From Paenibacillus senegalensis JC66 (lineage in GTDB: Bacteria; Bacillota; Bacilli; Paenibacillales; NBRC-103111), in the NCBI RefSeq assembly GCF_000285515.1, contig NZ_HE610960.1, positions 282,563 through 346,562 on the forward strand: a DNA stretch of 64,000 bases. Reading direction: 5' to 3'. Position numbers and translations under genes: made by a program. The notes below the pieces were generated by a model. That model did no database searches, was not told the DNA's origin, and worked only from the letters and a program-made list of their open reading frames with translations. This document shows, one piece after another, positions 1-7,931 of the stretch; positions within the stretch are counted from its first letter, which is position 1, and each line of letters opens with the position of its first letter.

Positions 1-114
1 ATTAACGAATTCAGCAGGGTTCTCCACTTCAAAGCAAACCAAATCTATTCTTTTTGTTAAATGAATCAATTCCTGAACAGCAATGACGTTTGGGACATTG
101 ATTCGTTCTTCCAT
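1..114 (-). CDS. Partial hypothetical protein (N-terminus only)
   Basis: A reading frame opens with ATG at 114 and runs off the left edge without a stop (38 codons visible, beginning MEERINVPNV). A purine-rich stretch (AAAAGGGG) lies 5 to 10 bases upstream of the ATG and would serve as ribosome binding site. The visible part is hydrophilic with no signal peptide or membrane segment. I do not recognise the family. It could be a real gene whose body lies outside the window, or a chance frame. Confidence 0.35.
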   Translation of the reverse strand, partial: MEERINVPNVIAVQELIHLTKRIDLVCFEVENPAEFVN

Positions 115-275
115 TTTACCCCTTTTATTCTGGAAACTCTGTGGGTTTATTATATATTTGGTGTATTCTATGAAGACAATCAAGAAGTCACCAGAAAACG
201 TTGAGCGGAATCTTTTCACACTTGCACATTGTAGCCGGGCTGGGCTTCAGTTGCCCATTTTTCATGTGATCTCCT

Positions 276-596
276 TCATGCGCATAAACGTGGCGTCCGG
301 ATCCATTTTGGAGCAGCTGTTGCGATCGCCAAAGCAAGCTTTCTGGGTCTCATATTTGGCAAGTCGAGAGGTTCTTCTGGCGATTCCACTTCATATTCAC
401 CTGTTTCCTCGTGCGTGATGGTATGGATGTGCTTTAGCGTTGCCTGCACCTTTGCTTTTAGCTTTTCTTCAAAGCGCAGCGTCGATTTTTTCCACACAAA
501 GGAATACTTATTGGTATCGGCTTCGATCTTCGTGCCATCCAAAAAGTATTGCTCCATCGTGATGTAGTTGTTCTCTTGTTCAATTGAACAAATCAA
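276..596 (-). pseudogene. IS1182-family transposase fragment
   Basis: The frame contains the stretch YFLDGTKIEADTNKYSFVWK, typical of the central catalytic region of IS1182-family transposases, which in intact elements are about 450 to 500 residues long. Here only about 100 residues remain. The last 30 or so residues no longer resemble a transposase, which suggests a frameshift, and no inverted terminal repeats were found around it. It is a dead remnant. It sits next to a copy of the dispersed hairpin-array element, consistent with a region that has collected insertions. Confidence 0.75.
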
Positions 597-733
597 TCTT
601 TAACAGCGATCGGAGACCCCTCTATCCCGCAGTGGTCACCTCATTCTTCAATCAAAAGCCGGAAGTCGTAACCTGATTGCTGCTATACAACAAAAAACGG
701 GGCGTCCAGTCGTCAGTTTTCACTGACTTCCTG

Positions 734-1010
734 CATTTATACGATTTGTCATACAAATCTCGGGTAATCACCCTCAATCCCCTGCGTTTGTACGATTTGT
801 CATACAAATCTCGGGTAATTGCACTTCAATCCCCTGAATTTGTACGACGTTTCGTACAAATCACCGGTATTCGCGCTTCAACCCCATGCATTTGTACGAC
901 ATTTCGTACAAACCGCAGACAACAGGCCCGCACAGCCTTCCACCCCCGCGAGCCTTGGCTATTTTCATGCTGGAGTTGTGCCTGAAAATTCAATGGCATG
1001 ACCGTTTTAG
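734..1010 (+). repeat. Dispersed 52-bp hairpin-array element, copy 1
   Basis: Four tandem units start near 734, 785, 837 and 889, a period of 51 to 52 bases. Each carries an inverted repeat of the form ATTTGTACGA...TCNTACAAAT followed by a linker like CTCGGGTAATTGC. Units 1 and 2 have the core CGATTTGTCA, unit 3 CGACGTTTCG and unit 4 CGACATTTCG. A tail follows (TTGGCTATTTTCATGCTGGA, then AATTCAATGGCATGACC). The same units in the same order recur near 28397, 34509 and 42271. The gap 597-1162 holds nothing else that I recognise, apart from a short segment at 602-640 shared with 42730-42770. Confidence 0.9.
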
Positions 1011-1162
1011 CATACACTTTCGCAACAATTTCGCATACACTTTCGCATACAATTCGCCTCGTGTCCGCTGGCCTCAGGTTAGCTGCTTGGGGGTTGCTTA
1101 TTCTAGCTAGCGGGCTATATCTTTTTCCGCTCATTATATCGGATCGAGGGGAAAATGTAGCC

Positions 1163-2374
1163 TCAAACCTCGACCGCTGTCAAGCCTTCCAGCATTATGC
1201 CGATCACCTCTTCATAGATTTGGGGAAACTGCGATATAGGCAGCGGATTAACACCTTGGCCCGCTTCTACCGTAAAGCCGGGGCGCCTGAACTCCAGGAT
1301 GAACCAGTCTTTGTACCCTGCATCGCTGCCGGTCAGCCTGACTGGACGATAGCCGCTCACCTCGCCGAAGCGATTGGCGATCGTTTCCGCTTCCGGCGGC
1401 TCATAGTCACGATAATTCCAATATATCTCTCTTCCCTGGGTATGAAAGGCGATCACCAAATCAAAGTCCGTATTCCTCGTAAAGTTGGCCATAGTGATCG
1501 CTTCCGGCTCCGTCAGCGGAGCCGTGCCCGGATAATCCCTCGGTCCGGGACCCAGAGTAGGCCGGCGATCACGCTCTTCCTCCCAGAAGGCTGGATACTG
1601 GTCATTCAGATCCACTCCGCGGATGTTGGCTTTCCAGCCAGTAAAATCATAAGAACCATTGTTCCATTCGAGCAGCTGCCGGTAAAAGGGATGCTGGGAA
1701 GAAACCCCTTCCTGAACAAGCTCCACTCCATCGGGATTGACCATAGGCACCAGCCAAAGGGAGGACTGATTATATAAATCCACCGCGCTTCTTCCCCGGA
1801 TAGTTCCACCCTGTGCATAAGCCGCAGCGTAATCCTCCAGAAATTTCATGATTAAGGGAGTCGTTATCCATTCGTTAGCGTGAAACGCCCCGTTGTAATG
1901 GACTTTTACGGGACCCCCTCCAATTTTAACAGCTGTGATTGGTTTGCCCATTACTGAATATCCGATTACAACGGTTTCTAAAAAAGGGTATCTCTCCCGA
2001 AGCAAGGCCAAATCCTCCTGCATTTCAGCAAATCCGTAGGGGCCCAACGGGTCGACAATAGTCATTCTGTTTCCTGCAGGAATCACAATGGTCTGCCCAA
2101 TTTGCAGCGATTGCGGAACAACATTCGGATTGGCAGCGAGCAAATCCTGGATACTGACATTAAAGCGCCTGGCAATATAGTAAAAGGTATCTCCCGGCTG
2201 GATAACGTAGCGGTTAACCGGCCGGTCTGGAATTGTAATCACCTGTCCGGGGACTAAGTAGCTTCCATCACCCAGCTGGGGGTTGGCAGCCAACAATGCG
2301 GAAACCGATATTCCGTAGCGTCGGCCAATCCGGTAAAGCGTATCGCCTCTTTGCACCACATACGAAGATGGCAT
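1163..2374 (-). CDS. LysM-containing M14 zinc carboxypeptidase (gamma-D-glutamyl-diamino acid endopeptidase type)
   Basis: 403 residues. Two LysM peptidoglycan-binding repeats (about 4-48 and 54-98) precede an M14 metallopeptidase domain (about 110-400). The zinc ligands are visible as H165 and E168 (HANE) and H311 (FHTQG); the catalytic glutamate is E370 (VEAGQG). The layout and length match endopeptidase I of Lysinibacillus and B. subtilis YqgT, which cut the gamma-D-Glu-diaminopimelate bond in muropeptides. There is no signal peptide, so the enzyme probably acts in the cytoplasm or mother cell on recycled or spore wall peptides. AGGAGG lies 7 bases before the ATG. It is downstream of murI on the same strand, but a terminator separates them. 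Confidence 0.9.
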   Translation of the reverse strand: MPSSYVVQRGDTLYRIGRRYGISVSALLAANPQLGDGSYLVPGQVITIPDRPVNRYVIQPGDTFYYIARRFNVSIQDLLAANPNVVPQSLQIGQTIVIPAGNRMTIVDPLGPYGFAEMQEDLALLRERYPFLETVVIGYSVMGKPITAVKIGGGPVKVHYNGAFHANEWITTPLIMKFLEDYAAAYAQGGTIRGRSAVDLYNQSSLWLVPMVNPDGVELVQEGVSSQHPFYRQLLEWNNGSYDFTGWKANIRGVDLNDQYPAFWEEERDRRPTLGPGPRDYPGTAPLTEPEAITMANFTRNTDFDLVIAFHTQGREIYWNYRDYEPPEAETIANRFGEVSGYRPVRLTGSDAGYKDWFILEFRRPGFTVEAGQGVNPLPISQFPQIYEEVIGIMLEGLTAVEV

Positions 2375-2465
2375 GAACGAACCTCCTGAACGTTTGGCTA
2401 TATTCTATATGTATGTGGCTGCCATTGGCATCATGCTAAATGGGATCAGGCGCCTTTACAATGGC

Positions 2466-2495
2466 AAAAAGCCCCGCATCACAGGAACGCGAGGC
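2466..2495 (-). terminator. Intrinsic terminator after murI
   Basis: Read on the minus strand, GCCTCGC and GCGGGGC form a 7-bp stem (one G-T pair) around an 11-base loop, followed directly by TTTTT. It lies 18 bases past the murI stop. Confidence 0.8.
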
Positions 2496-2513
2496 CGCTT
2501 ATTTTGCCTGACT

Positions 2514-3323
2514 TCAGCTGAACTGGGCAATTTGCCAGACTACGGGAGTTACTCTAATCTGCTCTTTCAGCCAAGCTTGAGTAATTTGCTGAAACAGCTT
2601 TGGATCCCCACTGCAAAAAAATTGGTGAATAGGCTCTTGTCCCTGCCGGGACAGCTGATTACGATGAGACAATAAGGCGCTGATCTCTCTGGCGGTTTCT
2701 TCAGCAGAGCTGATCAAAGCCACTGACGGACCCATGAAATCAGCGATTTCATCCGCAAGGAACGGATAATGAGTGCATCCTAAAATTAAACAATCCATAG
2801 GTCTGTCTTTAAACGGCCGCAGCACCCGGGCAACTTCATCCTGAGTGTGCCTGCCTTGGAACAATCCCTTTTCCACTAGAGGCACAAAGCTGGGGCAGGC
2901 TAGACTGTACACCTCTGTTTGCGGTGAAATTTCTTTCAACGCCCGGACATAGGCGCCGCTTCGGATTGTCCCCTCGGTACCAATGACACCCACCGCACCG
3001 CTGCTAGTTGTTTTGATAGCGGCCCGCACACCTGGAAAGATTACGCCAACGACCGGAATGTTCACCATGGAGCGGATATCCTCCAAAGCGACCGCTGTTG
3101 CTGTGTTACAGGCAATACAAATCATTTTCGGATTGAACTGCATCAGATATCGGACGATTTGATAAGTAAATAATTTGACTTCCTCGGGAGTACGCGGGCC
3201 ATAGGGCGCTCTAGCCGTGTCTCCGAAATAAATGATTTTCTCCTGGGGAAGCTGGCGCATCACTTCCTTGACTACGGTCAGCCCTCCAACCCCGGAGTCC
3301 AGTATGGCTATCGCTTGCTGCAC
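2514..3323 (-). CDS. murI: Glutamate racemase
   Basis: 269 residues, the usual length. It interconverts L- and D-glutamate for peptidoglycan. The N-terminal DSGVGG motif (D9, S10) and the two catalytic cysteines, C72 in ACNTA and C183 in GCTHYP, are intact, as are YFGDTARAPYG and the C-terminal HQFFCSGD stretch. The start is GTG at 3323 behind AAGGAAG. The neighbours are the cell-wall endopeptidase downstream and bdbC upstream, both on the same strand. The product is cytoplasmic. Confidence 0.96.
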   Translation of the reverse strand: MQQAIAILDSGVGGLTVVKEVMRQLPQEKIIYFGDTARAPYGPRTPEEVKLFTYQIVRYLMQFNPKMICIACNTATAVALEDIRSMVNIPVVGVIFPGVRAAIKTTSSGAVGVIGTEGTIRSGAYVRALKEISPQTEVYSLACPSFVPLVEKGLFQGRHTQDEVARVLRPFKDRPMDCLILGCTHYPFLADEIADFMGPSVALISSAEETAREISALLSHRNQLSRQGQEPIHQFFCSGDPKLFQQITQAWLKEQIRVTPVVWQIAQFS

Positions 3324-3454
3324 ATTTATACGCTTCCTTTTCTGTAAGTTAGTTTGCAGACTATATGTATAGAGTATGAACGATACCGATTAAATGTACG
3401 GGGAGCTGCTGATTCCCAAGCAAATAATTGGAAATTTCTTCATGATCTCCACGA

Positions 3455-3883
3455 TTATTCGTCTGCCGCCGCTTTGCGAAGAAACAGCTGCAGAATGGCA
3501 ATCAGCACAAACGCGACTAAGGCAAGAAACGGTACCGTTATGAAACCAAACCAATCCAAAGCATCATAAGTACAAGGCACAGGTCCGCAGGTGCCCCCCT
3601 CACTGAACAGCGGCGTTTTCTGCATTAAATAATGGTACACAGAAAAGCCTCCTCCAATGATAGTCAGCGGCAAAGCATATCTATAAATTCGGTAATCTTT
3701 TTTAATACTGGCGACGGCAAATAAAAGAACGAGCGGGTACATAAAGATCCGCTGAATCCAGCACAGCTTGCAGGGCTCGTACCGTAAAATTTCAGATAAA
3801 TATAAACTTCCCGACGCAGCCACCAAGGCGATCAAAAAGCTGAGCTGATTTCCGTTGTTCAGAACGAACCTTCTCCAGTCCAT
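3455..3883 (-). CDS. bdbC: Disulfide bond formation protein, DsbB/BdbC family
   Basis: Membrane thiol oxidase that re-oxidises extracytoplasmic thiol-disulfide partners and passes electrons to quinone. About 142 residues from the chosen ATG at 3883, close to the 138 of B. subtilis BdbC. Four hydrophobic segments are seen. The two redox pairs are present: CKLC after the first segment and CGPVPC in the second external loop. GGAGG lies 9 bases before the chosen ATG. An in-frame ATG eight codons further upstream has poorer spacing. No BdbD partner gene is adjacent in this window. Confidence 0.92.
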   Translation of the reverse strand: MDWRRFVLNNGNQLSFLIALVAASGSLYLSEILRYEPCKLCWIQRIFMYPLVLLFAVASIKKDYRIYRYALPLTIIGGGFSVYHYLMQKTPLFSEGGTCGPVPCTYDALDWFGFITVPFLALVAFVLIAILQLFLRKAAADE

Positions 3884-4081
3884 TCCTCCATTCCTCCATT
3901 TCTGCAAGCAAACTTATGAGTATAAAGTATCTGCTCCGCCTTTCGGATGAGCCCGACAATTCCAAGCTTACCAGATTCCGTTGAAACCCACAAACTTTCA
4001 TAGAAAACGACTCCGAACTTTCATAGTAAACGACTCCGAAACTAGAATTGTTAAGCTTATTTATCTGTTAAGAAAAAACCA

Positions 4082-4110
4082 TTGACAGATAGGCCAGACT
4101 GCTGTATCGT
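4082..4110 (+). promoter_or_regulatory. Sigma-A promoter of the M-box/mgtE transcript
   Basis: TTGACA (4082-4087), 17-base spacer, TATCGT (4105-4110). The M-box begins about 15 bases downstream, so transcription would start just before the aptamer. Upstream, near 4000-4040, a 20-base segment (ACTTTCATAG, then AAACGACTCCGAA) occurs twice. Confidence 0.7.
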
Positions 4111-4124
4111 CTATTCTGTTAAAC

Positions 4125-4290
4125 GTTATCCTCGTTAGGTGAGGCTCCTGTGCTGGAGATATGCTGCTGCCCAAAAATGTCCAAAGACGCCAATGGGTCA
4201 ACAGAAACTATCGACATAAGGTAGTTTTTAATGTAGCTGGCTGCAAGCCTATGCCGCACAGTGCTAAAGCTCTACGACTGGAGGGGCTAT
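4125..4290 (+). promoter_or_regulatory. M-box (ykoK) magnesium riboswitch
   Basis: The segment carries the conserved M-box blocks in order: GTTAGGTGAGGCTCCTG, GGAGATATGCTGCTGCCC, ATGTCCAAAGACGCCAATGG, GTCAACAGAAA and, at the 3' side, CAGTGCTAAAGCTCTACGACT. In Bacillota this aptamer binds Mg2+ and switches off expression of Mg2+ importers by favouring a downstream terminator. Here such a terminator follows at 4332, and mgtE is the downstream gene. Identified from the family consensus, without a covariance search. Confidence 0.95.
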
Positions 4291-4331
4291 TTTGCATGCC
4301 GGTGTGTGAAAACACCGTATAATTTGTGTGC

Positions 4332-4362
4332 AAGCACCTTCCTTCAAACAAGGTGCTTTTTT
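4332..4362 (+). terminator. Riboswitch-controlled intrinsic terminator before mgtE
   Basis: AAGCACCTT and AAGGTGCTT form a perfect 9-bp stem with a 9-base loop followed by a T run. It is the expression platform of the M-box. A small extra hairpin (CGGTGT/ACACCG) lies just before it. Confidence 0.9.
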
Positions 4363-4408
4363 GTATTGCTGCTAAGTCCTAAATTATTCCTTAAGGAGGT
4401 GGTGCAGA

Positions 4409-4528
4409 ATGGACAGTTACCCCGAACCCAGGCCGGAAGATCGACGAACCGTTACGGGTCATGACCCGTGTTGGATAAATGAAATGGAGGGGCTTTATTC
4501 TGCACCTGTATACTTGCATACGGAATGA
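4409..4528 (+). CDS. 39-codon upstream ORF between M-box terminator and mgtE
   Basis: ATG at 4409 is preceded by a near-perfect ribosome binding site (AAGGAGGTG, 7 bases away). The peptide begins MDSYPEPRPEDRR, so prolines and acidic residues dominate the first dozen positions, and ends YLHTE. Its TGA at 4526 overlaps an ATG at 4525 that is in frame with mgtE. A perfect 16-base palindrome (ACGGGTCATGACCCGT) lies at 4454-4469 inside it. It may be a translated leader peptide: proline- and acid-rich N-termini are known to destabilise ribosomes at low Mg2+, as in Salmonella mgtL. Function here is inference; it could also be a plain small gene. Confidence 0.6.
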   Translation: MDSYPEPRPEDRRTVTGHDPCWINEMEGLYSAPVYLHTE

Positions 4529-4563
4529 ATAGGTTCTCCTCGCAACTAAGAGGAGGTAGCAAA

Positions 4564-5928
4564 ATGAACAGATTGAATGTCAAAAGAAGAAAAGAATATA
4601 AAAAGCAAGTTGTTGAATTGCTGATCAAGAGAAGAAGAAGAGTGTTCCGGGAAATGTTCTTGGAGCTGCATCCTACTGATCAGGTAGAGATGTTTCACTC
4701 TCTGGATAACATCCTGCGCAAGCAGGTCATTCTCTTTTTAAATCCTGAGGAATTTGCAGAAATCTTCCAGGGGCTTGATCCTGAGGATCAACGGGCTGCT
4801 TATGCGGAGCTGGGAAGTCCTTATGTGATCTCCATGTTCAATCATATGTCTGCTGATGATGTTGCCGATTTTCTGGCTCAGCTGGAAGCCGGAGAAACGC
4901 AGGCCATTCTCGCGTCGATGGATCAGGAGGAAGCGGAGAGAGTCATTGAGCTGATGGCTTACGCTCCCAAAACAGCCGGCGCTATTATGACTAAAGAGTT
5001 CATCAGCCTGGAAGCTTCTTCACTGACCAAAGACGTAATTGAGGAGCTGCGCCAAACAGCGCCGGAAGCGGAGACCATTTATTATTTGTACGTCGTCGAT
5101 GCAGAGCAAAAGCTCGTTGGCGTCATCTCCCTGCGGGACTTGATCATTGCTTCCCCGCAAGCCATGATTCGCGACATTATGAGCACACAGGTCGTGTCCG
5201 TTTCCGAATGGTCCAGTCAAAAGGAAACCGCTGATCTGATTAAAAAATACGATTTTCTCGCCGTTCCAGTGGTGACTAATGAGGGGCGGCTCGTCGGGAT
5301 TATTACTGTAGACGATGTTATCGATGTCTTGGAGGAGGAAACGACGGAGGATTTCGGCGAATTCACAGCTTCGCGCGGCGCAACGGATCTGACGCTAGGC
5401 GCCTTTACCGCGGCCAAGAAGCGCGCTCCCTGGATTATTATTCTTATGTTTTTCGGGCTGGCTACTGCCGAGCTGATCGGGCGCTTTGAGGAAACCTTGC
5501 AGCAAATCGTTCTCTTGGCGGCCTTTATGCCGCTAATCATGGGGACGGCCGGAAATACCGGCACCCAATCTCTGGCCGTTGCCGTTCGTGGTCTGGCTGT
5601 CGGAGCGATAGAAAAAAACGGAGTGTGGAAAATAATAAAGCGGGAATTCGGCACCGGACTCTTGCTTGGGCTCGTTTGCATGGTTGTGCTGATGGGGATT
5701 ATCGGACTCTTCTATCAAGGCAATTGGCTGCTTGCGCTCATCGTCGGGGTTTCCTTGTTCTGCGCTTTAAGCATAGCGGCGGTAATAGGGGCAACGGTCC
5801 CCTTGATCATTAATAAGCTGAAATTTGATCCGGCCATTGCTTCCGGACCGTTTATTACCACTTTGAACGATGTGCTTGGGTTGCTGATCTACTTTTCCAT
5901 CGCCACCTTGCTGCTGGGCAGCTTGTAA
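4564..5928 (+). CDS. mgtE: Magnesium transporter MgtE
   Basis: 454 residues from ATG 4564, which has AGGAGG 7 bases upstream. An alternative ATG at 4525 overlaps the stop of the upstream ORF and would add 13 residues. The order is family-typical: helical N domain (about 25-125), a pair of CBS domains (about 130-255) and five membrane segments (about 285-454) containing the pore motif GTAGNTGTQS. Dimeric Mg2+ channel of the cytoplasmic membrane, gated by cytosolic Mg2+ through the N and CBS domains. Expression is controlled by the M-box and possibly by translation of the upstream ORF. Confidence 0.96.
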   Translation: MNRLNVKRRKEYKKQVVELLIKRRRRVFREMFLELHPTDQVEMFHSLDNILRKQVILFLNPEEFAEIFQGLDPEDQRAAYAELGSPYVISMFNHMSADDVADFLAQLEAGETQAILASMDQEEAERVIELMAYAPKTAGAIMTKEFISLEASSLTKDVIEELRQTAPEAETIYYLYVVDAEQKLVGVISLRDLIIASPQAMIRDIMSTQVVSVSEWSSQKETADLIKKYDFLAVPVVTNEGRLVGIITVDDVIDVLEEETTEDFGEFTASRGATDLTLGAFTAAKKRAPWIIILMFFGLATAELIGRFEETLQQIVLLAAFMPLIMGTAGNTGTQSLAVAVRGLAVGAIEKNGVWKIIKREFGTGLLLGLVCMVVLMGIIGLFYQGNWLLALIVGVSLFCALSIAAVIGATVPLIINKLKFDPAIASGPFITTLNDVLGLLIYFSIATLLLGSL

Positions 5929-5944
5929 TCAGCTGTCTCTGCCT

Positions 5945-6310
5945 ACTGGCCTTTCTGCGCACTATTGCGCCAGCTTGCCAATTGTGCCAATTGTGCCTTC
6001 ATTGCGCTATTGTAGCTTCTGTGCGCTATCGCGCCAGTTGTGGCTTCTAGCTCTATTGTGCCCACTCGATCACACTCGATCACACTCGATCAGCTACCAA
6101 CAGCAGCTGTTTCGTATCACTCGGCCAGAAAAGTCGTAATGAAGGTGAGCTTCTGTCGTTTAATCGGCATTCAAAAAGTGAGCAAGGAGCATGTTTCGGT
6201 ATACAGCAGTTTTTGCAGCCCGATTGTTGTCCGCGGTAGTCCAGAATGCGGCTCATTTTTGTCCATTGCAGCTAGTTTGCTGTCCATTGTAGTCCGAGTA
6301 CGGCTCATTC
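5945..6310. repeat. Low-complexity short repeats downstream of mgtE
   Basis: Between mgtE and the ytxH terminator there is no gene. The first part (5950-6060) repeats variants of TGCGCTATTGCGCCAG. Three tandem copies of ACTCGATCAC follow near 6063-6093. Two imperfect 35-base direct repeats containing GTAGTCC...CGGCTCATT lie at about 6235-6320. I see no protein family or known RNA here. Confidence 0.6.
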
Positions 6311-6324
6311 TTGTCGGTTCAAAT

Positions 6325-6466
6325 TCTAACGCTCGCCACCGTCCCTATTTTGCTTCAGATAGCGGTTTTTCAGGCTTGTTGTCACAAATAAGAGCAAGGA
6401 CGAGCGTTAGAAATAAAAATACAGTATTTTCGCATGAATAAGAGCGAGGGCGAGCGTTAGCGCTGG
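6325..6466. repeat. Dispersed TAACGCTCGCC element, copy 1
   Basis: Begins TTCTAACGCTCGCC and contains two downstream arms, ATAAGAGCAAGGACGAGCG and ATAAGAGCGAGGGCGAGCG, each followed by TTAG and each complementary to the start of the element. Related copies are at 14941, 48057 and 50248. It encodes no protein that I can support. Confidence 0.85.
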
Positions 6467-6540
6467 ACACAAGCTGAACAAGTCGCGGGCGCCTTGCGCA
6501 GCTGCTCGCTGAACAGCTCGCCCGGCGCATTGTTTCACTA

Positions 6541-6574
6541 AAAAAAGCGCCAGAGGCCATCGCCCCCGACGCTT
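6541..6574 (-). terminator. Intrinsic terminator after ytxH-like gene
   Basis: On the minus strand AGCGTC and GGCGCT form the stem base, followed by TTTTTTT. It lies about 10 bases past the stop at 6584. Confidence 0.75.
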
Positions 6575-6583
6575 TGGTTCACA

Positions 6584-6991
6584 TTACTGAGCTTCTTCGC
6601 TTTCCGGTTTTTCCAAGGCCAGTATTTGATCTTGCGGATCGGTTTCAGTTACTGCATCAGTTACTGTTTCTTTCGCAACAGCGACTTCCTTACGCGTTTC
6701 TCTCCAAGCTTTTACGTCTTCCGCAACCGAGTTGGCCACGCCTTTGGCCTTATCGATCAGCTCAGAGGTCTGGGCCCCCACTTGCTTCGCGATGTCCTGA
6801 GTTTTGTGACTGACCTCAGTGGCTATTTCCTTAGTCTTTTGTCCGATCTGATGAGCCTGTTCAGAAATATCCTGACGCAATTCCTTACCGGATTTAGGTG
6901 CTAGCAGCAGAGCGGTAACTGCGCCTACGATACTCCCTACTATAGCTCCTACCAGAAAATCCTTGCCATTTCCGTTTCCTTTTTCAGACAT
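6584..6991 (-). CDS. ytxH: YtxH-family protein
   Basis: 135 residues. A glycine-rich hydrophobic segment at about 12-32 (VGAIVGSIVGAVTALLLAPK) followed by SGKELR is the YtxH signature. The rest is a long amphipathic helix rich in Lys, Glu, Gln and Thr, likely coiled coil. The family is linked to general stress in Bacillus, but its biochemical role is unknown. It lies 3 bases downstream of the ytxG-like gene and was assigned partly from that pairing. AAGGAG precedes ATG at 6991. A terminator follows. Confidence 0.85.
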   Translation of the reverse strand: MSEKGNGNGKDFLVGAIVGSIVGAVTALLLAPKSGKELRQDISEQAHQIGQKTKEIATEVSHKTQDIAKQVGAQTSELIDKAKGVANSVAEDVKAWRETRKEVAVAKETVTDAVTETDPQDQILALEKPESEEAQ

Positions 6992-6994
6992 TTG

Positions 6995-7471
6995 TCATCT
7001 CTCCTTTTCATCTACAATATGTGCTTTTCTCGCTTTAATTTGCTGTCGCCATGCGTACCACATTTGTGCGCCTGCAGCCGTCCATTCAATCAAATCCATC
7101 AGCCGAGGGGTGGACGAAACCTTACCTTGCTCTCTGGTCGTGGAATTCCGCGTGGAAGATGTCACAGCGCTGGATACTTGGCGAACCGTGTTGGTCACTT
7201 GCTGCAATGCCTCACCCGTATGGCCAATCGATTGGCAAAGCGGGTCAAGCGTTCGCAATTTGGCATGAATATCATTTGTTACTTCTTCGCTCGTCTTCAC
7301 CAAGCGGACCGTTTCTTCTTTCAATACTGTCAGATCATTCTGCACCTTCTGCAAAGTACGGTTAGTTTCGCGTAATGACTCCTGAGCCGCTTGAAGTGTG
7401 CGAACTAAGAAATAGACCAGGACCACGAAGCCGACAGCAATGACGACCACGCCTACCTCCCACCAGTTCAA
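6995..7471 (-). CDS. ytxG: DUF948 (YtxG-like) membrane-anchored protein
   Basis: 158 residues. One N-terminal membrane segment (about 5-25) is followed by a coiled-coil region (about 28-110, rich in Gln, Glu, Thr and Val), as in DUF948 proteins. The start is TTG at 7471 behind AGGAGG. The tail is charged (QQIKARKAHIVDEKER). It forms an operon with the YtxH-like gene. Molecular function is unknown; an envelope or stress role is inferred from B. subtilis ytxGH. Confidence 0.8.
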   Translation of the reverse strand: MNWWEVGVVVIAVGFVVLVYFLVRTLQAAQESLRETNRTLQKVQNDLTVLKEETVRLVKTSEEVTNDIHAKLRTLDPLCQSIGHTGEALQQVTNTVRQVSSAVTSSTRNSTTREQGKVSSTPRLMDLIEWTAAGAQMWYAWRQQIKARKAHIVDEKER

Positions 7472-7871
7472 TACTACTCCTCCTTTTGTCAGGATAAACC
7501 TGGGACAGATGCCTATAGTCTACTCATAGTATAAGAGAATTTCAATCGATTTGACACAAAAAAGGGAGAAAAGTTGAAAAAAAGACAAGGTTTTTCTGGA
7601 AATCCAGGAAAATCCCATTTTTCGCGTATTCCTATGTATTCATTACCCTGTTTTTACTATTGTGAAACACCGCCTGAAATTCTGCCCTTAATCTATAAGA
7701 AGGTTGCTATATCTGTATGGTGACTTCTACCTGATATGATCAGCTTTTCCCGCTCTGTGCTTCTTCTGCTCCGTGATCAGCCTCTCCCGCCCTGTGCTTC
7801 TCTCGCCCTGCTATCGATTTCTTCCGCTCCCGGATCAGCCTCTCCTGCTTTGGGATTGACTTTTCCTCTTT

Positions 7872-7897
7872 TTAATCCGCGGGATTAACGGTATAAT
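7872..7897 (+). promoter_or_regulatory. Palindrome and -10 element upstream of eda
   Basis: TATAAT at 7892-7897 sits 34 bases before the eda start. Immediately upstream TTAATCC-GCG-GGATTAA (7872-7888) is a perfect 7-bp inverted repeat occupying the -35/spacer region, a likely repressor site. The rest of the gap 7472-7871 holds no gene. Positions 7740-7860 are degenerate short repeats (CGCTCTGTGCTTCT, GATCAGCCTCTCC). Confidence 0.55.
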
Positions 7898-7931
7898 GAC
7901 TGCATATCTCTAGCGAGCGGAGGAACAAGCT

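Noticed and set aside
734-930. CRISPR-like regular array at the 52-bp repeats
   Set aside because: There are no unique spacers: the linkers between hairpins are themselves conserved and the same block recurs at four loci. No cas genes are present.
998-1777. 259-codon plus-strand frame
   Set aside because: It is antisense to the LysM/M14 endopeptidase and begins in repeat sequence.
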